Made by a program: the position numbers and the translations under genes. A DNA stretch of 64,000 nucleotides, taken from the NCBI RefSeq assembly GCF_026341775.1, contig NZ_JAPEOB010000002.1, positions 2,480,001 to 2,544,000 on the forward strand. Direction: 5' to 3'. This DNA is from Streptomyces sp. NBC_00654. GTDB lineage: Bacteria > Actinomycetota > Actinomycetes > Streptomycetales > Streptomycetaceae. Under the pieces are notes generated by a model. That model ran no database searches and was not told the DNA's origin. It worked only from the letters and a program-made list of their open reading frames with translations. This document shows, piece after piece, positions 27,125-35,628 of this stretch. Within the stretch, counting starts at the first letter, position 1. Each line of letters starts with the position of its first letter.

Positions 27125-28228
27125 TCACTGGCGGAAGCCGATCGTCGGAACCGCCCGGCGCAGCGGCCAGGCGCGGGCGGCCGCGGGCAGCAGTTCCTCA
27201 AGGAAGGCGTACCGCTCCAGCGCGACCGGGTCCTGGCCGGCGCAGGTGCGCACCCGCTGCCACCACGCGGCGACCTCCGCCCAGCCCGGCGCGGACAGTG
27301 AGCCGCCGAACTCCTGGACCGAGAGGGCCGCGGTCAGCCCGGCGAAGGCCAGCCGGTCGGCCAGCGGCCAGTCGGCGAGGGTCCCGGTGACGAATCCGGC
27401 GACGAAGACGTCACCGGCGCCGGTCGGGTCGAGCGCGGCCACGGCGATGGCGGGCACCTCGGCGGCGGTGCCGGTCCGCGCGTCGATGGCGTAGGCGCCC
27501 TCCGCGCCCAGGGTGACCACGGCCAGGGGTACGCGTTCGGCGAGGGCGCGGGCGGCGGCGCGCGGGCAGTCGGTGCGGGTGTAGCGCATCGCCTCCTCGG
27601 CGTTGGGCAGGAAGGCCTCGCAGTGCTCCAGGTCGGGCAGGCCGTCCAGGTCCCAGCGGCCGGTCTCGTCCCAGCCGACGTCGGCGAAGATCCGGGCACC
27701 GTGCCGGGCGGCGGCGGCCACCCAGGGTTCGCTGCGGCCCGGGGTGAGTGAGGCGACGGCGGCTCTGGCGCGCGGCGGGCAGTGCGGGAACGTCCGGCCG
27801 GGCACGGTGGCCGTGGCGGGGGCCGGGGCCTCGTGGCCGTGCGAGACCATCGTCCGCTCGCCCTCGTAGGCCATGGAGACGGTGACCGGCGAGTGCCAGC
27901 CCGGGACGGTGTGCGACATCGACAGGTCGATGCCCTCGCCCTGTTCGAGGGCGTCCCAGCAGTACTCCCCGTAGTGGTCGTCGCCGAAGGCCGCGGCCAG
28001 TGACGTGCGCAGCCCCAGCCGGGCGAGAGCGGTGGCCATGTTGGCCACGCCACCGGGGCTGGAGCCCATGCCGCGCGCCCAGGACTCGGTGCCGCGCACC
28101 GGGGCGCTGTCCAGTCCGGTGAAGATGATGTCGAGGAAGACCGTGCCGGTCAGGAAGACGTCGCAGGCGGGATCCTGCGGGGCGCGCAGCGCCAGCAGCG
28201 GGTCGATGCCTGGAATATCTGTGCTCAC
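27125..28228 (-). CDS. PfkB-family carbohydrate/nucleoside kinase
   Basis: 367 residues. The ribokinase-fold signatures are present: an N-terminal CDVFLTGTVFLDIIF, the substrate glycine motif GSSPGGVANMATALARLG, and the C-terminal anion hole ALDPTGAGDVFVAGF with the catalytic Asp. It phosphorylates a sugar or nucleoside with ATP; the substrate cannot be told from sequence. GTG 28228 has GGGGAG upstream. It ends before phoH and is divergent from the MFS gene at 28638 across a 409-base region. Confidence 0.88.
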   Translation of the reverse strand: MSTDIPGIDPLLALRAPQDPACDVFLTGTVFLDIIFTGLDSAPVRGTESWARGMGSSPGGVANMATALARLGLRTSLAAAFGDDHYGEYCWDALEQGEGIDLSMSHTVPGWHSPVTVSMAYEGERTMVSHGHEAPAPATATVPGRTFPHCPPRARAAVASLTPGRSEPWVAAAARHGARIFADVGWDETGRWDLDGLPDLEHCEAFLPNAEEAMRYTRTDCPRAAARALAERVPLAVVTLGAEGAYAIDARTGTAAEVPAIAVAALDPTGAGDVFVAGFVTGTLADWPLADRLAFAGLTAALSVQEFGGSLSAPGWAEVAAWWQRVRTCAGQDPVALERYAFLEELLPAAARAWPLRRAVPTIGFRQ

Positions 28229-28637
28229 CGTGCGCTCCCCGGCCGTGGCGGATCTGGTCGCTGCGATTACCTGTGCGATCCGGCCAGTGTGCCCGATTCG
28301 CTCCTGTGAGCGGAGCGTCCGCGCCGCACTGCTCACGGCAACCCTGACCTGCATAAACATGCGCTGTTACCCGGCCCGGAAATGCATAAACGCACATGTG
28401 ACCCAGATCACATCGAAGTGGCTTTCGGTCGACTGGGAGCACTTGATACAAATTGGCCCGCGAGCACCGTTGGCGCCTGATTACCGACGAGTGCCCCATC
28501 TCCCCTCATTTCCCCGCGTTGCCCTCCCCTGCTCCACCTCTGTCTTCACCCCTCGGCTCCGCCGTCGCGCTCCACCTCTGTCTTCACCCTCCCCGTATCG
28601 CCTCCCTGCCTTCTCAGGCATGTCTTCAGGAACGCCC
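28229..28637. promoter_or_regulatory. divergent intergenic region with two kinds of direct repeat
   Basis: 409 bases between the PfkB kinase and the MFS permease. Two copies of TGCATAAAC(A/G) with a following GC lie ~35 bases apart (near 28350 and 28384), and a 21-base exact direct repeat beginning GCTCCACCTC lies at 28531-28551 and 28569-28589. The first pair looks like a repressor site and the second like simple duplication. No small gene is supported. Confidence 0.5.
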
Positions 28638-29996
28638 ATGTCCTCGCGCCCTCGCGCCGCGTGGCCCCTGGTCGCCGTGTTCACCGCCGGTTACCTCGCC
28701 GCCTATCTGCTCCCCACCATCGTCGGCCGGCTCAGCGTCTACCTGGGCCTGAGTGCCGCCCAGGCAGGCATGGTCGGCAGTGCCCTGCTGCTGAGTTCGG
28801 CCTCCGCCGGTTTCACCCTGGCGGGCCGCGTCGAGCGGTGGGGGGCGCGGAGACCGGCGCGTATCGGACTGGTCCTGGCGATGGCGGGATACGGCTGCGC
28901 CGCGCTGGCCGGGTCCGTCCCGCTGGTGGTCCTGGGCTCGATGGTCGGCGGGCTCGGCTCCGGTACGGCGACCGCGGTCGCCGCGGCCGGGATCGCCGCC
29001 CAGCGCGACCCGCACCGGACCTCGTCGCTCGGGCTGCTCACCGTCTCCGCCACCGCGGGCGCGCTCTATCTGACGATCCCGCACCTGGGCGGCGGTCACC
29101 GGCTGCCGTTCGCCTCGATCGCGCTGGTCGCCCTGCTCGTCTGGCCCGCCACCGCCCGGCTCGGCGGTGACACGGCCGAGCAGAGCCCGGCGCAGGCCTC
29201 CGGACGGCTGCCGCACCGGCGCTCCGGACTGGTGCTGGCGGGCGGCATGCTCATCTGGTCCATGGCGCAGAACGCCCTGTGGGGAGTGAGCAGCCGGATC
29301 GGTGTCGCGCAGGTGGGACTGTCCGAGGTCACCGTCGGCGCCGTGTTCGCCGCCGCGCTCGGTGCCGGACTGCTCGGGGTGATGGGGGCCGGCGTGCTGG
29401 GGGCCCGGCTCGGCCGCGCGGTGCCGATCGGTCTCGGCACGATGATCATCGCGATGAGCATCGTGCTCAGCTCCTCGGCGCGGGACCTCGGTTCGTTCGC
29501 GGCCGGAGAGATCCTGTGGAACACCTTCTACCCGGTGGTCCTGTCGTATCTGATCGGCCTCGCCGCGTCCCTGGACGTACGCGGGCGCTGGGCGGTCCTC
29601 GCGGGCTCCGCCTCGTCGGTCGGGGTGGCCTGCGGCCCGCTCCTGGGCAGCCTGCTCTCCGAACAGGCCGGGTACGCGGTGATGGGCCTGATCCTGGGGG
29701 CGGCCACGCTCCTGGTGGCCGCCCCGGTCACGGCCGTCGCGCTGCACACCGGTGGGCGTCCGCTGGTGCCCGGTTCGGTCCGGCGGCGCGGCGGTGCCCC
29801 GGCGGCCCTGCTCGCCGCGACCACCGGTGGCCTGCCCGGCGCCGTGCCCAAGCTCGGCTCACCGGAACAGGCCGTCACGGAGATCGCGGTGCCCGCCCTG
29901 CGCCGCAGGCGCCTGGGCCGGAACGCGTTCCGCGCGGCCGGTCCGGCGGGCGGGTCGGGTCAGTCGAACGCGTACGCCTCGACCTCGGAGAGGTAA
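28638..29996 (+). CDS. MFS transporter
   Basis: 452 residues with about 12 hydrophobic segments, a major facilitator of the type with a YnfM/CynX-like or sugar/drug layout. Visible: AAYLLPTIVGRLSVYLGLS, an early VERWGARRPARIGLVLAMAG motif A-like loop, and GRWAVLAGSASSVGVACGPLLG. The substrate is unknown. ATG 28638 has AGGA six bases upstream; an ATG at 28620 is possible. The last ~60 residues are a hydrophilic, arginine-rich tail. Its 3' end overlaps the adenosine deaminase gene by 37 bases in convergent orientation. Confidence 0.85.
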   Translation: MSSRPRAAWPLVAVFTAGYLAAYLLPTIVGRLSVYLGLSAAQAGMVGSALLLSSASAGFTLAGRVERWGARRPARIGLVLAMAGYGCAALAGSVPLVVLGSMVGGLGSGTATAVAAAGIAAQRDPHRTSSLGLLTVSATAGALYLTIPHLGGGHRLPFASIALVALLVWPATARLGGDTAEQSPAQASGRLPHRRSGLVLAGGMLIWSMAQNALWGVSSRIGVAQVGLSEVTVGAVFAAALGAGLLGVMGAGVLGARLGRAVPIGLGTMIIAMSIVLSSSARDLGSFAAGEILWNTFYPVVLSYLIGLAASLDVRGRWAVLAGSASSVGVACGPLLGSLLSEQAGYAVMGLILGAATLLVAAPVTAVALHTGGRPLVPGSVRRRGGAPAALLAATTGGLPGAVPKLGSPEQAVTEIAVPALRRRRLGRNAFRAAGPAGGSGQSNAYASTSER

Positions 29997-30952
29997 CGCG
30001 CCCTGCGCTCCTCGTCGTGGTCGAGGAAGGCCGCCTCGAAGGAGTTGCGGGCCAGCGTGCGCAGGTGCTCGTTGTCCAGGGCGAGCGCCTCGTGGACCGC
30101 GTGGAAGGTGTCTCCGACGTACCCGCCGAAGTAGGCGGGGTCGTCGGAGTTCACCGTGCAGAGCAGCCCGGCGTCCATCATGGCCCGCAGGGGGTGCTCC
30201 TCCAGGAGGTCGATCGCGCGCAGCCGCACGTTGGACAGCGGGCAGAGCGTGAGCGGCACCCGGTCCGCGGCCAGCCGCCGCACCAGCTCCGGGTCCTCCA
30301 TGCAGCGCAGACCGTGGTCGACGCGCTCGACGCCGAGGACGTCCAGGGCCTCCCGGATGTACTCCGGCGGGCCCTCCTCCCCCGCGTGGGCGACCTTGCG
30401 CAGCCCGAGGGCTCCGGCGGCCTCGTAGACCTCGCGGAACTTGGCGGGCGGGTGGCCGGCCTCCGCCGAGTCCAGGCCGACGGCGCTGATCCGGTGCAGA
30501 TACGGCTTCGCGGCCTCCAGGGTCTCCAGTGCCGACGCGGCGGACAGATCGCGCAGGAAGCACAGGATCAGCTGGGTGGAGATGCCGTGGGTCTCCTCGC
30601 TGCGCTCCAGCGCCCGGCCGAGGCCCTCGATCACGGTGCCGATCGGGACACCGCGCGCGGTGTGCGCCTGCGGGTCGAAGAAGATCTCCGCGTGCCGTAC
30701 GCCCTGGGCGGCGGCACGGGTGAGGTAGGCGTCGGCGAGCTCGGTGAAGTCGTCCTCGGTCCGCAGTACCGCCATCAGCGCGTAGTAGAGGTCGAGGAAG
30801 GTCTGGAGGTCGTCGAAGAGGTAGGCGGTGCGCAGCTCTTCCGTGGTGGCGTACGGCAGCCGCACCCCGTTGCGTTCGGCGAGCGCGAAGGCCAGCTCGG
30901 GTTCGAGGGTGCCTTCGATGTGGAGGTGGAGTTCTGCCTTGGGGAGGTGCAC
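29960..30952 (-). CDS. add: adenosine deaminase family enzyme
   Basis: 330 residues. Metal ligands in HLHIEGTL (residues ~9-16), later HAGEEG, and the closing NSDDPAYFGGYVGD with catalytic Asp; also VDHGLRC with the conserved His. It hydrolyses adenosine (or a modified adenine nucleoside) to the inosine form with release of ammonia. Some Streptomyces members of this family deaminate aminodeoxyfutalosine in menaquinone synthesis, so substrate is not certain. GTG start 30952. Convergent with the MFS gene, sharing 37 bases. Confidence 0.88.
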   Translation of the reverse strand: MHLPKAELHLHIEGTLEPELAFALAERNGVRLPYATTEELRTAYLFDDLQTFLDLYYALMAVLRTEDDFTELADAYLTRAAAQGVRHAEIFFDPQAHTARGVPIGTVIEGLGRALERSEETHGISTQLILCFLRDLSAASALETLEAAKPYLHRISAVGLDSAEAGHPPAKFREVYEAAGALGLRKVAHAGEEGPPEYIREALDVLGVERVDHGLRCMEDPELVRRLAADRVPLTLCPLSNVRLRAIDLLEEHPLRAMMDAGLLCTVNSDDPAYFGGYVGDTFHAVHEALALDNEHLRTLARNSFEAAFLDHDEERRARYLSEVEAYAFD

Positions 30953-31077
30953 GTCGTCTCGCTCACAAATGGTGGTGCTGATGTGTTCCGGGTGCCGGGC
31001 CGGGTTCCCTCTACCGGTTCCGGGCCGGGTTCCGGGGGTGCCGGGCTGGGTTCAGAGGTGCCGGGCCGTGGTTCAGA
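30953..31077. repeat. GTGCCGGGCCGGGTTC repeats
   Basis: Three to five imperfect copies of GGTGCCGGGC(C/T)GGGTTC between add and the RNase Z stop codon; the last copy (GAGGTGCCGGGTGGG) reaches the 3' end of that gene. Confidence 0.5.
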
Positions 31078-31986
31078 TCAGAGGTGCCGGGTGGGCACCG
31101 GGACCCGGATCAGGTCCCGGGCGACGGTCAGTTCGCCCTCGAACCCGGCGGCGCGGGCCTGGGTCTCGAAGAGCCCGGGGTCGTTGTACCGCTGCGAGAA
31201 GTGGGTCAGCACCAGGTGCCGTACGCCCGCTTCCTTCGCGACCCGGGCCGCCTGTCCGGCGGTCAGGTGGCCGTGGTCGGTGGCGAGCCGTTCGTCCTCG
31301 TCGAGGAAGGTCGACTCGATGACCAGCATGTCGCAGCCCTCGGCGAGCGTGTACACGCCGTCGCAGAGCCTGGTGTCCATGATGAACGCGAACCGCTGTC
31401 CGCGCCTGTGCTCGGAGACCTGGCCGAGGGTGACCGCGCCGAGTGCCCCCTCGCGCTGGATCCGGCCGACGTCCGGGCCACGGATGCCGTGCTCGGCGAG
31501 CCTGTCGGGCAGCATGCGCCGGGTGTCGGGTTCGGTCAGCCGGTAGCCGTAGGACTCGACGGGGTGCGAGAGCCGGTGGCTGTCGAGGGTGTACGAGTCG
31601 GTGGTGGCCAGCACCCCGTCGGTGGCGACCGGGGCCTCGGTCAGCCGGACGGACTCGCGGTAGGCGGTCGCGTACCGCAGCCGCTCGAAGAAGTGCTGCC
31701 CGCTCGCCGGGTAGTGCGCGGTGACGGGGTGCGGGACCTGGTCGAGGTTGATCCGCTGGATCACTCCGGCCAGGCCCAGCGAGTGGTCGCCGTGGAAGTG
31801 CGTGACGCAGATGCGGTTGATGTCGTGCGCGGCGACACCGGCCCGGAGCATCTGGCGCTGGGTCCCCTCGCCGGGATCGAAGAGGATGCCCTCACCGTCC
31901 CAGCGCAGCAGATAGCCGTTGTGGTTGCGGTGCCGGGTGGGGACCTGGCTGGCGGTGCCGAGCACCACCAGTTCTCGTGCGGACAT
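31078..31986 (-). CDS. rnz: ribonuclease Z
   Basis: 302 residues; a metallo-beta-lactamase-fold endonuclease that removes the 3' trailer of tRNA precursors. It has the zinc motif [11 protein letters not shown] (~62-72), [11 protein letters not shown] before it, IMDTRLCD, and the RNase Z tail ESTFLDEDE...[11 protein letters not shown]...[13 protein letters not shown] 31986 has GGATA upstream. The gene lies 14 bases after the HIT protein gene on the same strand. Confidence 0.9.
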   Translation of the reverse strand: MSARELVVLGTASQVPTRHRNHNGYLLRWDGEGILFDPGEGTQRQMLRAGVAAHDINRICVTHFHGDHSLGLAGVIQRINLDQVPHPVTAHYPASGQHFFERLRYATAYRESVRLTEAPVATDGVLATTDSYTLDSHRLSHPVESYGYRLTEPDTRRMLPDRLAEHGIRGPDVGRIQREGALGAVTLGQVSEHRRGQRFAFIMDTRLCDGVYTLAEGCDMLVIESTFLDEDERLATDHGHLTAGQAARVAKEAGVRHLVLTHFSQRYNDPGLFETQARAAGFEGELTVARDLIRVPVPTRHL

Positions 31987-32000
31987 GGCGGGTGTATCCG

Positions 32001-32360
32001 TTATCCGGGGGGCCACTGGAGGCCGCGGCCTCCCAGTACGTGGGCGTGCGCGTGGAAGACGGTCTGACCGGCGCCGGAGCCGGTGTTGAGGACCAGGCGG
32101 TAGCCGGTGCCGTCGATCTTCTCGTCGGCGGCGACCGCTCCGGCCTCGCGCAGCACGTCCGCGGCGATCTCCGGTTCGGCGGCGGCGAGCGAGGCGGCGT
32201 CCGGGTAGTGCACCTTGGGGATGACCAGGATATGCGTCGGGGCCTGCGGGTTGATGTCGCGGAAGGCGACGGTCGTGTCGCTCTCGCGGACGATGGTCGC
32301 CGGGATGTCTCCCGAGACGATCTTGCAGAACAGGCAGTCGGTCTGCGGCTCTCCCGCCAT
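32001..32360 (-). CDS. histidine-triad (HIT/HINT) nucleotide-binding protein
   Basis: 119 residues. The HIT motif [10 protein letters not shown] is near the C-terminus and the N-terminal [13 protein letters not shown] is standard for HINT proteins. These hydrolyse AMP-NH2-type phosphoramidates. The context suggests nothing specific. It is the start of the HIT-rnz pair, separated by 14 bases. Confidence 0.93.
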   Translation of the reverse strand: MAGEPQTDCLFCKIVSGDIPATIVRESDTTVAFRDINPQAPTHILVIPKVHYPDAASLAAAEPEIAADVLREAGAVAADEKIDGTGYRLVLNTGSGAGQTVFHAHAHVLGGRGLQWPPG

Positions 32361-32421
32361 GGCCGGGCCTCCTCGCTCGTCGGTGATCAGTACACGCGCA
32401 TGCTATCCGGCCCCGGTCCGC

Positions 32422-33486
32422 TCAACGGGTCCGCGGCCGGTCGAACCAGATCGTCAGCAGGACCGGTATGAGGCCCGTCCAGAACAGCGCCTGGGGGACG
32501 CCGCGTCCGCTCCACGGGACGAGGACCATCACGACCGCCAGCAGCGTCCCCCACACCGCCTGCGCGAGCACCAGCCTCGCCCAGAACATCCGGCTGAGGA
32601 GGGACCGGAGGCTGAGCCGGATACCGGAGCGCAGCTTGCGGTAGCGGAGCAGGGCGCCGAGGCCCCAGGCCACGGCCATCATCAGGAGTGCGTAGAGCCG
32701 GGTGCCGAGGGACAGGGGCAGTTCCCTGGGGGCCTCGCCCTCGGTGGGGAAGAGATCGAGCGACACGCCCGCGACGCAGAGGCTGAGCACCGCCAGCCAG
32801 CGGGTGCCGCGCAGCATCCGGAACACGGTGTGGTCCAGCCTGGCGCGCAGCGACGTGGAGGCCGGGTCCGCGGCGAGCGCGTCCGCGTACGCCGATGCCT
32901 TCGCCGGGAGCCGGACGTCCTTCGCGGCGTTCTGCATGCTCGCGAACTCCTCCAGCGCCCAGGCGTCCTCCGGGTCCAGCCGCAGGGTCTGCCGGACCGC
33001 GAACTCACGGGCGTCGGCCCGGCCCACCGTCAGCGACGCCTTCCAGAGTCCGTAGTACGCCCCGGTGTACTCGGGGTTGAGCCGGACCGCGTGCTCGGCC
33101 GTCGCGAACGCCTCGGGCCAGCGCTCCTGCCAGGCCATGATCGCCTCGGACAGCGCGACATGCGCCGCCGACGACTCGGGGGCGAGCCGGACGGCCTGCT
33201 GGGCGGCGGCCAGCGCCTCGTCGCGGCGGCTCGAACGGCGCAGCCCGTAGGTCCGCACGATCAGCGCGTCCCAGTCCTCGGGGTCGGCCCGCAGTGCCTC
33301 GCCGGTCGTGGTGATGACCTCCCCGTACTCCCGCAGGCTCAGATGGCAGCGGGCGAGCTGGACCCAGGCCCTGCCGTCCTGGGGGTCCTCCGCCAGCCGG
33401 CGTGCCAGCAGTGCCTTGGCCTCGTCGTAACGGCCCAGGGAGTGGAGGGCGTGGGCCTGTTCGGTGAGCGGGTGCGTAGTGGTCAC
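32422..33486 (-). CDS. TPR-repeat membrane protein
   Basis: 354 residues. The first ~190 residues contain tetratricopeptide repeats (LGRYDEAKALLARRLAEDPQ, YGEVITTTGEALRADPEDWD, DEALAAAQQAVRLAPESS, PEAFATAEHAVRLNPEYT). After residue ~235 come four hydrophobic segments (TRWLAVLSLCVAGVSLDLF, ALLMMAVAWGLGALL, ARLVLAQAVWGTLLAVVMVL, ALFWTGLIPVLLTIWF). The repeats therefore face one side of a C-terminal membrane domain. GTG start overlaps the stop of the AAA+ gene (GTGA), so the two products are made together and likely interact. Function unknown. Confidence 0.8.
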   Translation of the reverse strand: MTTTHPLTEQAHALHSLGRYDEAKALLARRLAEDPQDGRAWVQLARCHLSLREYGEVITTTGEALRADPEDWDALIVRTYGLRRSSRRDEALAAAQQAVRLAPESSAAHVALSEAIMAWQERWPEAFATAEHAVRLNPEYTGAYYGLWKASLTVGRADAREFAVRQTLRLDPEDAWALEEFASMQNAAKDVRLPAKASAYADALAADPASTSLRARLDHTVFRMLRGTRWLAVLSLCVAGVSLDLFPTEGEAPRELPLSLGTRLYALLMMAVAWGLGALLRYRKLRSGIRLSLRSLLSRMFWARLVLAQAVWGTLLAVVMVLVPWSGRGVPQALFWTGLIPVLLTIWFDRPRTR

Positions 33487-34790
33487 AGTCGGCGCTTCTT
33501 CTTCAGGTAGGCCAGCAGGTCGTCGTAACTGCCGCCGTCGTTGGCGAACATGGCGACGTTGCGGGCGGTCGCGAACCACGGTTCGGTGGAGGGCCGTACG
33601 GCCTTCGCGGCGGCCAGCAGATCCTTCATGTTGATCAGCCGGACCGTGCCGGTGCGGGCCGAGTCGAGCAGGGCGGTCTCGGACGCGGACTCGCAGAGAT
33701 GGGCGAGGTCGGCGCCGGAGAAGTCCTCGGTGGCCCTGACGAGCTTCTTGAGGTCGACCGATTCGATGGGCCGCTCGCGCAGGTGGTAGCGGAGGATCGC
33801 CTCGCGTGCGGCGGCGTCGGGCGGCAGGACGAGCAGGGTGCGGTCCAGCCGGCCGGGTCGGCGCAGCGCGATGTCCACGTCCCAGGGGACGTTGGTGGCG
33901 GCGAGCACGAACACGCCCTCGTTCGCGCCGTCGACGCCGTCGAGTTCGGTCAGGAGCTGGTTGACGGTGTTGCGCATGCCGCTGCTCGCCGTACGGCTGC
34001 GTTTGGCGCCCAGCGCGTCCAGCTCGTCCAGGAACACCACGCAGGGCGCCTGACGGCGGGCGGTCTCGAAGATCTCGTGCATGTTGCGTTCGGAGTTGCC
34101 GATCCACATGTCGAGGACGTCATTGACCGAGACGGAGATGAACCGGGCACCGAGCTCGCCCGCGACGGCACGGGCGATGAACGTCTTGCCGCAGCCGGGC
34201 GGTCCGTACAGCAGGAGTCCGCCGCGCAGGCTCTTGCCGTACAGCTTGCGCAGTTCGGGGTTGCGCATCGGGGCGAGGAAGGCGGCTTCGAGGCGGTCCT
34301 TGACCTCGTACATCCCGCCGACGTCGGCGAGCCGCAGGGTGGGTGCCTCCGCTTCCCAGGCGGCGGCGTCGCAGGGGTCCCCGCCGCCGTCCACGGCGAG
34401 CGGTGCCTCCGGGGACGGCGAGGTCACGAAGCGCGGCGGGACGGCGTCCTTGATCTCGTTCTCCGCGGCCTTCCAGTCGAACCCGGGGGCGGGTGCCACG
34501 GACGGGGCGGGCGTGAGGGAAGGAGCGGGTGCCTCTACCGCGGGTGCGGGTACGGGGGAAGGCGACGCGGCCTCTGGCCGCGGCGGCATTCCCATCGCCC
34601 GCATCATCAGTCCGCGCGCCGCCCCGTCCCCCGGCGCGTGCTGGAGCGCCACGGCGGCCTGGGCGACCGCGGCCTCGGACTGCCCTTCGCCCAGCAGCAG
34701 TTCGGCCAGATGCAGCCGCAGAGGTACGTCGCCGGGCGCCGCGTCGACCGCGGTGCGCAGGCTCATGATCAGAGGCGACTCGTTGGACAT
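33483..34790 (-). CDS. AAA+ ATPase with N-terminal TPR-like region
   Basis: 435 residues. The first ~65 residues are helical TPR-like (PLRLHLAELLLGEGQSEAAV), followed by a Pro/Ala linker to ~105. The AAA+ module has Walker A GPPGCGKT (~196-203), Walker B VVFLDELDALG, arginine-finger sequence RRPGRLDRTLL and the LEGL-type VSVNDVLDMW pore region. It resembles the Cdc48/FtsH/VPS4 class of unfoldases. Coupled by 4-base overlap to the TPR membrane protein. Substrate unknown; a membrane-associated remodelling pair is the simplest reading. Confidence 0.88.
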   Translation of the reverse strand: MSNESPLIMSLRTAVDAAPGDVPLRLHLAELLLGEGQSEAAVAQAAVALQHAPGDGAARGLMMRAMGMPPRPEAASPSPVPAPAVEAPAPSLTPAPSVAPAPGFDWKAAENEIKDAVPPRFVTSPSPEAPLAVDGGGDPCDAAAWEAEAPTLRLADVGGMYEVKDRLEAAFLAPMRNPELRKLYGKSLRGGLLLYGPPGCGKTFIARAVAGELGARFISVSVNDVLDMWIGNSERNMHEIFETARRQAPCVVFLDELDALGAKRSRTASSGMRNTVNQLLTELDGVDGANEGVFVLAATNVPWDVDIALRRPGRLDRTLLVLPPDAAAREAILRYHLRERPIESVDLKKLVRATEDFSGADLAHLCESASETALLDSARTGTVRLINMKDLLAAAKAVRPSTEPWFATARNVAMFANDGGSYDDLLAYLKKKRRL

Positions 34791-34881
34791 GACCTCACCC
34801 TACGTAACGGGTCTGACAGTCCGTCGCCCGGTCGCTTCCGGGACGGTCCCCGAAGCCCCCGGACTCCGCCCTTCCGGAACC

Positions 34882-35628
34882 TCAGCCCCAGCGTCCGGTG
34901 CGGCCCAGCAGCAGGGCCGCCGCCGCCGTCCCCGCGGTGGAGGTGCGCAGCACGCTGCGGCCCAGCCGGTAGGTCCGCGCGCCCGCCTCGGCGAAGGCCG
35001 CGAGTTCCTGCGGGGAGACGCCGCCCTCGGGGCCGACGACGAGCACGATCTCGCCGTGCGCCGGGAGTTCGGCGGTGGCGAGCGGTTCGCTGTCGCAGTC
35101 GCGGTCCTCGTGCAGCACGCCCGCGAAGTCCGCCGCGGCCAGCAGCGCGGCGACCTGCTTGGTCGTCATCGCCTCCGCGACCTCGGGGAACCGGACCCGC
35201 CGGGACTGCTTCCCCGCCTCCCGTGCCGTACTGCGCCACTTCGCCAGGGACTTGAGGCCGCGGTCGCCCTTCCACTGCGTGATGCAGCGGGCGGCCTGCC
35301 ACGGGACGATCGCGTCGATGCCCGTCTCCGTCATGGTCTCCACGGCGACCTCGCCGCGGTCGCCCTTGGGGAGGGCCTGGACGACGGTGATACGGGGGCT
35401 GGGTCCGGGCTCCTCGTGGACCGTCGCGAGGTCCGTCACCAGGAGCCGGTCCTTGCCCTCGGCGGCCCGTACGACGCCCTCGGCCCACCGGCCCAGACCG
35501 TCCGTCAGGACGACGTCCTCACCGGCGTGCAGCCGCTTCACGGAGACGGCGTGCCGTCCCTCGGGACCGTCCAGGACGAACTCGGGCCCGCTGGGCATCC
35601 GTTCGACGACGAAGACCGGTGCCGTCAC
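34882..35628 (-). CDS. rsmE: 16S rRNA (uracil1498-N3)-methyltransferase
   Basis: 248 residues; methylates U1498 of 16S rRNA. N-terminal PUA-like start (MTAPVFVVERMPSGPEF), the SPOUT knot sequence IVLVVGPEGGVSPQEL, and the C-terminal RLGRSVLRTSTAGTAAAALL that binds S-adenosylmethionine. The GTG start overlaps the stop of the gene upstream (GTGA). Confidence 0.93.
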   Translation of the reverse strand: MTAPVFVVERMPSGPEFVLDGPEGRHAVSVKRLHAGEDVVLTDGLGRWAEGVVRAAEGKDRLLVTDLATVHEEPGPSPRITVVQALPKGDRGEVAVETMTETGIDAIVPWQAARCITQWKGDRGLKSLAKWRSTAREAGKQSRRVRFPEVAEAMTTKQVAALLAAADFAGVLHEDRDCDSEPLATAELPAHGEIVLVVGPEGGVSPQELAAFAEAGARTYRLGRSVLRTSTAGTAAAALLLGRTGRWG

